DNA from: JAWLHU01 sp049324875
GTDB lineage: Bacteria > Bacillota > Sulfobacillia > Symbiobacteriales > Symbiobacteriaceae
Direction of reading: 5' to 3'
Assembly (NCBI GenBank): GCA_049324875.1
Contig: JBMONC010000039.1
Location: forward strand, 1 to 64,000
DNA length: 64,000 bases
Numbering within the stretch: position 1 is the first letter of the stretch; each line of letters starts with the position of its first letter. Below are positions 8,398-16,586 of this stretch, piece by piece. The translations under genes and the position numbers were made by a program. The notes below the pieces were generated by a model. That model worked only from the letters and a program-made list of their open reading frames with translations. It did no database searches and had not been told where the DNA came from.

Positions 8398-9431
8398 GCC
8401 TGACCGCCCCCCTGCACGGCGGCGACCTGGTGGCGGCCTCCCGCCGCTGGGGGATCCCCCCGGAGCGCTTCCTGGACTTCAGCGCCAACATCAACCCGCT
8501 GGGGCCGCCCCCGGCTGCCCTTGAGGCGGCCCGGTCGGCCCTGGCCGGCGTGGCCAACTACCCCGAGCCCTTCGCCCGGAGCCTGCGGGCCGCCCTCGCC
8601 CGGCACCACGGCCTGCCCGAGGAGGCGGTGCTGGTGGGGAACGGGGCGGCGGAGGTGCTCTACCTGCTGCTCCGCCAGGCGGCGGGGCGGCGGGTCGCCC
8701 TGCCCGCCCCCGGCTTCGCCGAGTACGGCCGGGCCGCCCGGGCGGCGGGGGCGGAGCTGCTGACCTACCCGCCCGACCGGCCCACGCCCCCGCCCGGGCT
8801 ACGGCAGGGCGACTGGCTGATCCTCTGCAACCCCCACAACCCCACCGGCGGGATCTATGACCCGGGTCAGGTTCTGGCCCTGGCCGAGCAGACCCCGGCC
8901 ACCCTGCTGGTGGATGAGGCCTTCATCGACCTGACCGAGCCGGGGGAGGCGGGCTCGGTGATCCCGGCGGTGCTCCGCCGACCCAACCTGGTGGTGGCCC
9001 GCTCCCTGACCAAGTTTTACGCCCTGCCCGGCCTCCGCATCGGCTACGCCGTCGCCCCGCCGGCGATGGTCGCCGCCCTGGACGGGGCCCGGGACCCCTG
9101 GTCGGTCAGCTCCCTGGCCCAGGCGGCCGCCCTGGCCGCCCTGGCCGATGAGGCCTTTGCCGCCCGGACCCGGGAGTGGGTGCGGGCCGAGCGCCCCTTC
9201 CTGGCCGCCGCCCTGGCGGGCCTGCCGGGCTACACCGTCTGCCCGCCCGCCGCCAACTTCGTGCTGGTGCGGGCGCCGCAGCCGGCCCACGCCGTCCAGG
9301 AGCGGCTCGGGCCGCAGGGGATCCTGATCCGGGACTGCCGCTCCTTCGAAGGCCTGACCCCCTTCCATATGCGGCTGGCGGTCCGCACCCGGGAGGAGAA
9401 CCTCCGGCTGCTGGAGGCGCTCCGGTCATGA
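8394..9431 (+). CDS. cobD: Threonine-phosphate decarboxylase (class I/II aminotransferase fold)
   Basis: PLP enzyme of the HisC-like fold, 345 residues, producing (R)-1-amino-2-propanol O-phosphate from L-threonine O-3-phosphate for CbiB. The N-terminus LHGGDLVAASRRWG and FLDFSANINPLGPP is the classic CobD start. The PLP lysine is in SLTKFYALPGLRIGY, and CNPHNPTGG binds the cofactor. I chose the GTG at 8394, which has GGAGG 8 nt upstream and overlaps the cobS stop; an alternative GTG at 8385 sits on that ribosome site. A 4-nt overlap joins it to cobC. Confidence 0.92.
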   Translation: MSLTAPLHGGDLVAASRRWGIPPERFLDFSANINPLGPPPAALEAARSALAGVANYPEPFARSLRAALARHHGLPEEAVLVGNGAAEVLYLLLRQAAGRRVALPAPGFAEYGRAARAAGAELLTYPPDRPTPPPGLRQGDWLILCNPHNPTGGIYDPGQVLALAEQTPATLLVDEAFIDLTEPGEAGSVIPAVLRRPNLVVARSLTKFYALPGLRIGYAVAPPAMVAALDGARDPWSVSSLAQAAALAALADEAFAARTREWVRAERPFLAAALAGLPGYTVCPPAANFVLVRAPQPAHAVQERLGPQGILIRDCRSFEGLTPFHMRLAVRTREENLRLLEALRS

Positions 9432-10006
9432 CCGAGCGCGCCCTCTACCTCGTCCGGCACGGCGCCACCGCCGCCAACCAGGAGGGCCGGTACATCGGCT
9501 GTAGCGAGCACCCCCTCAGCCCGGAGGGGGAGGCGCAGGCGGCCCGGCTGGCCGCCTTCTTCCGCGCCGAGCCGCCTGCCGCCATCCGCAGCAGCGACCT
9601 GGGCCGGGCGCTCCAGACCGCCCGGGCGATCGGGGCGGCCACCGGCCTGCCGGTCCAGCCCGACCCCCGCCTGCGGGAGCTCCACTTCGGCCAGTGGGAC
9701 GGGCTGACCTACACCGAGATCGAGGCTCTGGCCCCGGCGCCCCTTCGGGCCTGGCTGGAGGACCCCGAGCACCGGGCCCCGCCGGGGGGCGAGTCCCTGG
9801 CCTCCCTCCGAAGCCGGGCCCTCGCCGCCCTGGCCGAATCCCCCGACCGGACGGTGCTGGTCACCCACGGCGGGGTGGTCCGGGCGCTCCTGGCCCACCT
9901 GACCGGCCGCCCCCTCTGGGACTTCCGGCCCCCGCCCGGAAGCCTCACCCGCATCCGCCTGGCAGGCGATCAACTCCGGGGAGCCCCCGTCACGACCGAG
10001 CTGTAG
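9428..10006 (+). CDS. cobC: Alpha-ribazole phosphatase (histidine phosphatase family)
   Basis: Phosphoglycerate-mutase-like phosphatase, 192 residues. The catalytic RHG is in LYLVRHGATAAN, the second Arg in SSDLGRALQTA, the Glu in LRELHFGQWDG, and the second His in VLVTHGGVVRALL. In this operon it would remove phosphate from alpha-ribazole phosphate or from cobalamin phosphate. The ATG overlaps the preceding stop. It is the last gene of the cobalamin operon; I see no strong terminator behind it. Confidence 0.85.
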   Translation: MTERALYLVRHGATAANQEGRYIGCSEHPLSPEGEAQAARLAAFFRAEPPAAIRSSDLGRALQTARAIGAATGLPVQPDPRLRELHFGQWDGLTYTEIEALAPAPLRAWLEDPEHRAPPGGESLASLRSRALAALAESPDRTVLVTHGGVVRALLAHLTGRPLWDFRPPPGSLTRIRLAGDQLRGAPVTTEL

Positions 10007-10207
10007 GTCCCCGATCCGCCGGGGTCCCAGATCCGGTCCATAGGACTCTGGTCCCATGCCAATGGGACCTGCCGTCCCATGGGAAGGCGCCGCAAAGATG
10101 GGTCCATAGTTTGATGGCAAACCATCGGCGAGATGGTAGATTAGAGTCAGCAAGACGGGGGGGCGCCGCAAACGGAAGCCGGTGCCCCGCAGAACAGGCC
10201 TCTCTCA

Positions 10208-10298
10208 CCCACGACAAAGGCAAACGCAGCGAAAGCTGCGGACGCAAAGCCACGGGCCTACCGGTCGGCCAGAGCCGACCCACGGCAGCCGGGCTGCC
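10208..10298 (+). ncRNA. Cyclic-di-GMP-I riboswitch (GEMM)
   Basis: This leader matches the GEMM consensus closely: AAAGGCAAACGCAGC, a GAAA tetraloop closing the first stem, GCTGCGGACGCAAAGCCACG, then the GGGCCTACCGG segment and a second hairpin (GGTCGGCCAGAGCCGACC). It lies upstream of the pilin gene of a Tad locus, a common target class for GEMM. The following hairpin (10346-10384) may be its expression platform. The identification is by sequence alone, but the spacing of conserved segments leaves little doubt. Confidence 0.9.
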
Positions 10299-10345
10299 GA
10301 AAGGGACAGCATTCTTGCAGGGCCATCCTCCCCCTGGCACGGCAA

Positions 10346-10384
10346 GAGGCTCCCTTCGGACGACCCCGTCGGAGGGAGCCTCTC
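10346..10384 (+). promoter_or_regulatory. Long hairpin between the c-di-GMP riboswitch and the pilin gene
   Basis: GAGGCTCCCT pairs with AGGGAGCCTC, and the stem continues inward through TCG/CGG pairs to about 14 bp. It stands about 37 nt before the pilin start. Only a weak pyrimidine tail (TCTCATGC) follows, so it may be a regulated terminator, a pause or an mRNA-stability hairpin. It is the likely expression platform of the GEMM riboswitch. Confidence 0.55.
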
Positions 10385-10420
10385 ATGCAACCCGCTGCCA
10401 GACAAAAGGAGGATGTCCGA

Positions 10421-10630
10421 ATGCTGAACCTGTATGTGAAGGCCCAGATCCTTGGCATGAAGGCCCGCAACCTCATGAAGCGGCAGGAAGGCCAGGGCAT
10501 GGTCGAGTACGGGCTGATCATCGGTCTCGTGGCGGCTGTCGTCATCGGTGCCATCGCCCTGCTGGGTGGCCAGATCAGGACGCTGTTCAACAACCTGACG
10601 AACCAGATCCCCTCCGGCACCGCCCAGTAA
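10421..10630 (+). CDS. flp: Flp/Fap-type pilin
   Basis: Small type IVb pilin of the Tad system, 69 residues. The N-terminal cytoplasmic leader of about 27 residues is followed by GQGMVEYGLIIGLVAAVVI: the conserved Glu-Tyr of Flp pilins and the start of the hydrophobic assembly helix. The prepilin peptidase should cut just before GMVEYG or nearby; no tadV-like peptidase is in this window. I used the ATG at 10421, which has AAAAGGAGG 7 nt upstream. It is the major structural subunit and the first gene behind the c-di-GMP riboswitch. Confidence 0.93.
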   Translation: MLNLYVKAQILGMKARNLMKRQEGQGMVEYGLIIGLVAAVVIGAIALLGGQIRTLFNNLTNQIPSGTAQ

Positions 10631-10656
10631 ACGCCCTTATCACCTACAGACTTCGA

Positions 10657-10689
10657 GGAGCCGGTCGGCACGCTACGCCGGCCGGCTCC
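10657..10689 (+). terminator. Attenuator-like hairpin after the pilin gene
   Basis: GGAGCCGGTCGGC and GCCGGCCGGCTCC form a 13-bp stem around a 7-nt loop. There is no long T tract. Such a hairpin after a major pilin typically raises pilin mRNA over the downstream assembly genes by partial termination or 3'-end protection. Confidence 0.55.
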
Positions 10690-10722
10690 TTCCACGAGGC
10701 GGATGAGTGAGGTGAATCCGTG

Positions 10723-11103
10723 ATGAAGCGACCGGCAGGCAGCAAGGGACAGGCGACCGTCGAGATGGCCCTCGTGCTCCCGCTGCTCCTGTGGCTCGTG
10801 TTGGGACTGGTGGACATCGCGCGCATGGCCAATGCGATGCTCACGGTGCAGTATGCTGCCCGCGAGGGCGTTCGGGCCGGCATCACGGGAGCATCTGACG
10901 CCGAGGTGGAGCAGATCGCCCGCAACGCTGGCGTCTCCCTGGAGGCCGACCGCGTGACCGTGGTCATCAATCCGGCGGGGACGCGGGTGACCGGAACCGA
11001 CCTGACGGTGATCGTCAGCTATCGGTACACCTTCCTGGCCATGATGGGCCTGGCCAACACCGACGTGCAGCTGGCCTCACAGCTGACGGGCCGCGTGGAA
11101 TAG
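10723..11103 (+). CDS. tadE: TadE-like minor pseudopilin
   Basis: A 126-residue pseudopilin-like protein. The N-terminus KGQATVEMALVLPLLLWLVL is the TadE motif, with the conserved Glu and hydrophobic helix. The remainder is a small extracellular domain. The start could be the GTG at 10720 or the ATG at 10723; GAGGTGA precedes both. In Tad systems TadE is processed by the prepilin peptidase and aids pilus assembly. Confidence 0.85.
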   Translation: MKRPAGSKGQATVEMALVLPLLLWLVLGLVDIARMANAMLTVQYAAREGVRAGITGASDAEVEQIARNAGVSLEADRVTVVINPAGTRVTGTDLTVIVSYRYTFLAMMGLANTDVQLASQLTGRVE

Positions 11104-11114
11104 GAGGGACGGAT

Positions 11115-12038
11115 ATGAGAAGGCTCTTCACCCGGCTCAGATGTAACCAGGAGGGCTCGGTCGTCCCGCTGGTGGCGATCTCCATGACCTGCCTGATGGG
11201 CCTTGTCGCCCTGGGGGTCGACGTGGGTCTGCTCTACATGGAGCGGAGCCGGCTGCACAACGTGGCCGATATCGCCGCCCTGACGGCGGTTCAGCACCTG
11301 CCCGATGACCCGGTCTCGGCCTACCTTGCCGCCCGGGAGTACCTGCAGAAGAACGGCTACAACCCCGACCTGGCCGACGTCACCGTCGACCCCATCGGCC
11401 GGACGGTGGCGGTGGGGGCGGGCAACACGGTCGACCTGATCTTTGCCCGGGTGTTGGGGCGCCAGCAGCAGACCGTCTACGGCGGCTCCAGCGCTACCAT
11501 CCAGTCGATCTCCGGCGTCTTCGGAGCGGTCCCCCTCGGGGTGGCCCAGGCCGACTGGCAGATGTACGACCCGGTGATCCTGAAGCTCTCCGCCAACGAC
11601 GGGACCGTCTCCCCCGGCAACTACCAGGCGCTCGCCCTGGGCAAGTCCGGCGCCTCCATGTACGAGATGAACCTGATGAACGGCTACCAGGACTGGATCC
11701 GGGTGGGCCAGTGGCTCGACACCGAGACCGGCAACATGGCCAACCCGACCGTCCGGGCGATCAAGTACCGCATCGACAGCGATCCGCTCGCCACCTACAC
11801 CGACGCCACCAAGGGCTCGCCCCGGCTAGTACCGATTCCAGTTCTCCGCAGCTTCGAGGTGAACGGGAAGGGGCAGGTAGAGGTGGTCGGCTTCGGGATG
11901 TTCTTCCTGGAGTCGGTGGCAGAGACCGGTTCTGACAAGGCGGAGATCACCGGCCGGTTCGTGCGGATGCTGGCCGAGGGAGAGGCCAACGGCACCGCCC
12001 CCGACTTCGGCCTGAGCCGCGCCAAGCTGATCCAGTAA
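11115..12038 (+). CDS. tadG: TadG-like pilus assembly protein
   Basis: A 307-residue protein starting with a short basic segment and EGSVVPLVAISMTCLMGLVA, a TadG/Flp-Tad N-terminal membrane anchor, followed by VDVGLLYMERSRLHNVADIA and AALTAVQHLP, the Tad/TadG signature region. The rest is an extracellular domain of unrecognised fold without the von Willebrand-like domain of larger TadG proteins. GGAGGG precedes the start. It sits between tadE and cpaB. Confidence 0.8.
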   Translation: MRRLFTRLRCNQEGSVVPLVAISMTCLMGLVALGVDVGLLYMERSRLHNVADIAALTAVQHLPDDPVSAYLAAREYLQKNGYNPDLADVTVDPIGRTVAVGAGNTVDLIFARVLGRQQQTVYGGSSATIQSISGVFGAVPLGVAQADWQMYDPVILKLSANDGTVSPGNYQALALGKSGASMYEMNLMNGYQDWIRVGQWLDTETGNMANPTVRAIKYRIDSDPLATYTDATKGSPRLVPIPVLRSFEVNGKGQVEVVGFGMFFLESVAETGSDKAEITGRFVRMLAEGEANGTAPDFGLSRAKLIQ

Positions 12039-12068
12039 CCAATCGGCTCCCCCAGGAGGGAAGGCTTC

Positions 12069-12863
12069 GTGGACAAAGGCAAAATCCTGCGGCTTGTCCT
12101 GATCCCCATCGTCGCAGGGCTGGTCGTCACGCTGTTGGCCCAGCGGATGATTGCCAGCGCAGAGCGGGCGGATGCGACGCCCAAGGTCGAGATGGTCTCG
12201 GTTGTGACGGTGGCGACGAAGGAGCCGATCCCCGCCCGCACCAAGCTGTCGGAGTCGCAGTTTGCACTGAAGCAGATCCCCAAGGAGCTGGCGACGGGCA
12301 ACGAGGTTTCGGCCCTGAAGGACGTGGCCGAGAAGATTGGCATCGTGGAGCTGCACCCCGGCGAGGTGCTCCTGAAGAGCCGGATTGTGGCCGAGGGGCA
12401 AGGGGCGCTGCCCTACCGGATCCCCGAGGGGAAGCGGGCGGTCACCATCCGCATGGATGAGCTGAACGGCGTCGCCGGCCACCCTCAGCCCGGCGACCTG
12501 GTCGACCTGATCCTCTTCCTGCCCGAGAAGAAGGTGGAGGAGCCGGTGAAGTTCACCTATCCCGCCTCCTCCCGCATCCTCTACGAGGCGGTCCAGGTGC
12601 TGGAGAAGGGCCCCGTGGAGGAGCTGAAGCAGGCGTCGCCGGCGCAGCAGCCGGGCGACAAGAAGCTGACCTCCATCACCCTGGCGCTGACGCCCCAGCA
12701 GGCCGCCGAGGTGGCGCTCGCCGAGCAGGTGGGTCACATCAAGATGATCCTCCGCCCGGCCCTGAAGCAGCCCGACGTCGGCAATTACCAGACCGATGAA
12801 GGCAAGTACCGGAACAACCCACTGATCCTCGACCCCAATACCCTCAAGCCCATCAGCCGGTAG
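12069..12863 (+). CDS. cpaB: CpaB/RcpC pilus assembly protein with SAF domain
   Basis: A 264-residue Tad assembly protein. An N-terminal membrane helix is followed by an SAF domain (about 40-115: VATKEPIPARTKLSESQF, then VLLKSRIV) and an RcpC-like domain (about 115-220: RAVTIRMDELNGVAGHPQPG, then DLVDLILFL). It begins at GTG behind AGGAGGGAAG. In Gram-negatives CpaB links to the secretin; no secretin gene occurs here, consistent with a monoderm Tad machine. Confidence 0.88.
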   Translation: MDKGKILRLVLIPIVAGLVVTLLAQRMIASAERADATPKVEMVSVVTVATKEPIPARTKLSESQFALKQIPKELATGNEVSALKDVAEKIGIVELHPGEVLLKSRIVAEGQGALPYRIPEGKRAVTIRMDELNGVAGHPQPGDLVDLILFLPEKKVEEPVKFTYPASSRILYEAVQVLEKGPVEELKQASPAQQPGDKKLTSITLALTPQQAAEVALAEQVGHIKMILRPALKQPDVGNYQTDEGKYRNNPLILDPNTLKPISR

Positions 12864-12875
12864 GAGGTGTCCCGC

Positions 12876-14141
12876 GTGTCGCAAAAGATTCGCGTGCTCC
12901 TGGTGGACGACTCCTACCAGGTTCGCCAGTCGGTCAAAGCGATGCTGGAGTTCGAGGCGGAGGAGTTCGAGGTGGTCGGCGAGGCGCACAACGGCGCCGA
13001 GGCGGTCGCCCTCAACGCCCAGCTGCAGCCGGATGTGGTCCTGATGGACATCAACATGCCGGAGATGGATGGGATCGAGGCGACCGCCCGGCTGACCGCC
13101 GAACACCCGGTCAGCGTGGTGATCATCTCGGTCCAGGGGGAGCAGGAGTACCTGCGCCGGGCGATGAAGGCCGGGGCCCGGGACTACCTGATCAAGCCCT
13201 TCACCTTCGACGAGCTGGTCCAGGCGCTCCGCAGCGCCGCCGAGCAGCGGACGATGCGGGTGGGAACCCGCCCCAGCCCCGCCGCCGAGGAGAGGCGGCA
13301 GGGGAAGCTGATCACCGTCTTCTCCACCAAGGGCGGGGTGGGCAAGACCACCATCGCCGCCAACCTCTCCGCAGCGCTGGCGCTGGGCGGCAAGTACAAG
13401 GTGGCCGCCCTCGACCTGGACCTGGAGTTCGGCACCCTGCCCACCATGATGGGCGTCAAGCCCCAGGCGACCCTGGTCGACCTCTGCCGGCTGGAGACCC
13501 CCATCACCCCGGACCTGGTCAGCCGGGTGCTGGTCAAGCAGTCCCAGTCGGGGGTCGGGGTGCTGGGCGGGCCGCCCATGCCGCACCTCGCCTCCGAGGT
13601 GGACGGCGACGGCCGCAACGACACGAGCCGCAACTATGTGGGCGAGGTGCTGGAGGCGCTGCGGCAGACCCACGACTTTGTGGTGATCGATACGGCTCCG
13701 TCCTTCCGGGAGGCCAATCTGGTCACCCTGGATAAATCTGATCTCATTCTTATGATCACCCTGCCGGAGATCGCCGTGCTGGAGTCGACGGCCAAGGGGC
13801 TCGACGTGATGCTGGAGCGGCTGGAGTACCCCAGGGAGAAGGTCCAGGTGGTGCTCAACCGGTCTGACTCGGTCCAGGGACTCTCGCACAGCGAGATCGG
13901 CGCCAGCCTGGGGCAGCCGCTCTACCACACCATCCCCAGCGATGGGCAGGCGCTGGTGGCGGCGGCCAACATCGGCATCCCGCTGGTGCTGAAGCGGGCG
14001 AAGAACGGCCCCGCCGGCGAGGCGCTGCTGCAGCTGGCCCGGCTGGTCTCCGGCGAGGAGGAGCCCGGACCGCAGGCCCCGCAGAAGGTGGAGAAGACCC
14101 CGGCCCCCGGCGGCCTGCGGAAGCTCTTCGGCCTCGCCTAG
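12876..14141 (+). CDS. tadZ: TadZ/CpaE-like protein: receiver domain fused to MinD-family ATPase
   Basis: A 421-residue localisation ATPase. Residues 1-125 form a receiver domain with acidic residues DD, the phospho-site in VVLMDINMPEMDG and a Lys in LIKPF, so unlike many CpaE proteins it keeps a complete phosphorylation site. Residues about 140-400 form a MinD/ParA-like domain with deviant Walker A FSTKGGVGKTT. I used the GTG at 12876 because AGGAGGTG ends 7 nt before it; a GTG at 12867 lies within that site. It likely places the pilus machine at a cell site. Confidence 0.88.
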   Translation: MSQKIRVLLVDDSYQVRQSVKAMLEFEAEEFEVVGEAHNGAEAVALNAQLQPDVVLMDINMPEMDGIEATARLTAEHPVSVVIISVQGEQEYLRRAMKAGARDYLIKPFTFDELVQALRSAAEQRTMRVGTRPSPAAEERRQGKLITVFSTKGGVGKTTIAANLSAALALGGKYKVAALDLDLEFGTLPTMMGVKPQATLVDLCRLETPITPDLVSRVLVKQSQSGVGVLGGPPMPHLASEVDGDGRNDTSRNYVGEVLEALRQTHDFVVIDTAPSFREANLVTLDKSDLILMITLPEIAVLESTAKGLDVMLERLEYPREKVQVVLNRSDSVQGLSHSEIGASLGQPLYHTIPSDGQALVAAANIGIPLVLKRAKNGPAGEALLQLARLVSGEEEPGPQAPQKVEKTPAPGGLRKLFGLA

Positions 14142-14173
14142 CGGTGAGCGCCCTGAGAAGGAGGTGACCTGCG

Positions 14174-15574
14174 ATGTCATCGCTTTACGACCGGATCAAA
14201 CAGAAGGAGGCGACCCGCCCCCAGCCGGCCATCCCGGTGGTGGCTCACTCGCCGGTCATGGCTCCCAAGGCCCCCGGCAGGCCCCTGCCGCCGCCGCAGG
14301 AGAGCCACGAGGCGAAGGCGAGGCGGGAGCTGAAGCACCGGATCCAGCAGAAGCTGATCCAGGAGCTGGACACCAGCCTGCTGGTCAACACCCGGGAGAT
14401 GACCGACCAGCAGCGATGGGAGGTCCGGCAGAAGATCGCCGAGGCGATCGAGCAGGAGGAGGGGGTCCCGCCGCTGGAGCGGGACACCGTGCTGGCCGAG
14501 CTCTACGCCGAGATCATCGGCTACGGACCGATCCAGGCACTGCTGGACGACCCCACCGTCTCCGAGGTGATGGTCAACGCCCCGAACCAGGTCTACGTGG
14601 AGCGGGGCGGCAAGCTGGTGCTGAGCGACGCCCAGTTCGCCTCCGACAAGCACGTGCTCCAGGTGATCGAGAAGATCGTCACCCCGCTGGGCCGGCGCAT
14701 CGACGAATCCAGCCCGATGGTGGACGCCCGCCTGCCTGATGGCAGCCGCGTCAACGCCATCATCCCGCCCCTGGCGCTCAAGGGTCCCTCCATCACCATC
14801 CGGAAATTTGCCAAGAAGCCGATCACCATCGACAACCTGGTGGAGTGGAACACGCTGACCAAGGCGATGGCGATCTTCCTGGAGGGCTGCGTCAAGGCCC
14901 GGCTCAACATTGTCGTCTCCGGCGGCACCGGCTCCGGTAAGACCACGACCTTGAATATCCTCTCCGGCTTCATCCCCGATGACGAGCGGATCGTCACCAT
15001 CGAGGATGCGGCGGAGCTGCAGCTGAGGCAGGAGCATGTGGTCTCCCTGGAGACCCGCCCGGCCAACATCGAGGGTCGGGGTGAGATCTCGATCCGGCAC
15101 CTGGTGAAGAACTCGCTCCGCATGCGGCCCGACCGGATCGTGGTCGGCGAGTGCCGCGGCGGTGAGGCGCTGGACATGCTCCAGGCGATGAACACCGGCC
15201 ACGACGGCTCCCTTACCACCGGCCACGCCAACTCCCCGCGCGACATGATCGCCCGCCTGGAGACGATGGTCCTGATGGCCGGCATGGAGCTGCCCGTCCG
15301 GGCGATCCGGGAGCAGATCGCCTCGGCGGTCGACCTGATCGTGCAGGTCTCCCGCCTGAAGGATGGCTCCCGCAAGATCACCCACATCACCGAAGTGCAG
15401 GGCATGGAGGGGGATGTGGTGGTGCTCCAGGACCTCTTCCTGTACCACCAGCAGGGGGTGACCCCCGAGGGCAAGGTGATGGGCTACTTTGCCTCCACCG
15501 GGATCCGCCCCAAGTTCTACGACCGGCTGGTGGAGCACGGGATCAACCTGCCCGACGAACTCTTCGAGGTGTAG
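14174..15574 (+). CDS. cpaF: Tad pilus assembly ATPase (CpaF/TadA)
   Basis: Secretion ATPase of the GspE/VirB11 superfamily, 466 residues, powering Flp pilus assembly. An N-terminal domain (YGPIQALLDDPTVSEVMVNA) precedes the ATPase core with Walker A SGGTGSGKTT, the Asp box, the EIS-containing Walker B region and the His box (TTGHANS). A strong GAAGGAGGTGA precedes the ATG. It is followed after 4 nt by tadB. Confidence 0.95.
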   Translation: MSSLYDRIKQKEATRPQPAIPVVAHSPVMAPKAPGRPLPPPQESHEAKARRELKHRIQQKLIQELDTSLLVNTREMTDQQRWEVRQKIAEAIEQEEGVPPLERDTVLAELYAEIIGYGPIQALLDDPTVSEVMVNAPNQVYVERGGKLVLSDAQFASDKHVLQVIEKIVTPLGRRIDESSPMVDARLPDGSRVNAIIPPLALKGPSITIRKFAKKPITIDNLVEWNTLTKAMAIFLEGCVKARLNIVVSGGTGSGKTTTLNILSGFIPDDERIVTIEDAAELQLRQEHVVSLETRPANIEGRGEISIRHLVKNSLRMRPDRIVVGECRGGEALDMLQAMNTGHDGSLTTGHANSPRDMIARLETMVLMAGMELPVRAIREQIASAVDLIVQVSRLKDGSRKITHITEVQGMEGDVVVLQDLFLYHQQGVTPEGKVMGYFASTGIRPKFYDRLVEHGINLPDELFEV

Positions 15575-15578
15575 GCCT

Positions 15579-16583
15579 ATGTCTGGCGTGCTGCTCTTTC
15601 TCCTGACCGCCCTGTTGGCCTACCTCGTGCTTTCGGTCTCCTCGGGGACGCAGAAGCAGGAGACGCCGACAGAACGGCTTCAACGGTTGGTGGCCCAGCG
15701 GAAGGCGCTGGAGGGCTTCGCCACCCGGGACCTGCCCGGCACCCCGCTCCCTCCGGAGGGGGATAAGCTGCAGCGCCTCTCGGTGCGAGAGGCGGCCCGT
15801 CAGGCGCTGGTGGGCGTGGTGGAGCGGGCCACCAGCGGCAGCAGCGTCTCCAACCGGCTGGAGTCGCAGCTCCAGCGGGCCGACTGGAAGTGGAAGCCCG
15901 CCGAGTTCCTGATCGCCCAGGCGGTGGCTGCGGGCGCCGGCCTGCTGCTCTCGCTGATCCTGCTCCCCAGCCTCTGGTGGCTCCTGCCGGTCCTGGGCTG
16001 GATCACCCCAACCCTGCTGCTGAAGCGCTCCATCGCCAGCCGGCAGAAGCTCTTCACCAACCAGCTCCCCGACGCTCTGGCGATCGTCTCCAACGCCCTG
16101 CGCTCCGGCTACTCCTTCCTCCAGGCGATGGATGTGGTCAGCCGGGAGATGCCGGCTCCGGTCAGCAAGGAGTTCAGCATCGTCCTGAAGGAGGCCCGGG
16201 TCAACATCCCGGTGGAGGAAGCGCTGGCCCACATGGTCCAGCGGGTGCAGAGCCCCGACCTGGACCTGGTGGTGACGGCGGTGCTGATCCAGCGGCAGGT
16301 GGGCGGCAACCTGGCCGAGGTGCTGGACAAGATCGGCGGCACGGTAAAGGACCGGATCCGGCTGCAGGGCGAGATCCGCTCCATGACCGCCCAGGGCCGG
16401 ATGTCCGGCTGGGTGATCTCCCTGCTGCCCCTGGTGCTGGCCCTGATCATCTCGATGATCTCCCCCGGAATGCTCGACCCGCTCTTCAAGCACCCCGTCG
16501 GCATGGTGATGCTGGGCATGGGTGTGGTGATGCAGTCGGTTGGAATCCTGATGATCCGCAAGATGGTCAACATGGAGGTGTAG
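15579..16583 (+). CDS. tadB: Tad inner-membrane platform protein TadB
   Basis: T2SSF-domain platform protein, 334 residues, with an N-terminal helix, a pair of helices near 115-160 and two near the C-terminus. The T2SSF core contains LPDALAIVSNALRSGYSFLQ and the later QRQVGGNLAEVLDKIGGT. The ATG at 15579 directly follows the cpaF stop; GAGGTG overlaps the end of cpaF. It works with TadC as the membrane base of the pilus. Confidence 0.92.
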   Translation: MSGVLLFLLTALLAYLVLSVSSGTQKQETPTERLQRLVAQRKALEGFATRDLPGTPLPPEGDKLQRLSVREAARQALVGVVERATSGSSVSNRLESQLQRADWKWKPAEFLIAQAVAAGAGLLLSLILLPSLWWLLPVLGWITPTLLLKRSIASRQKLFTNQLPDALAIVSNALRSGYSFLQAMDVVSREMPAPVSKEFSIVLKEARVNIPVEEALAHMVQRVQSPDLDLVVTAVLIQRQVGGNLAEVLDKIGGTVKDRIRLQGEIRSMTAQGRMSGWVISLLPLVLALIISMISPGMLDPLFKHPVGMVMLGMGVVMQSVGILMIRKMVNMEV

Positions 16584-16586
16584 CCC

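Noticed and set aside
11826..14180. 784-codon minus-strand frame opposite tadG, cpaB and tadZ
   Set aside because: Antisense shadow of three recognised genes, with no start signal.
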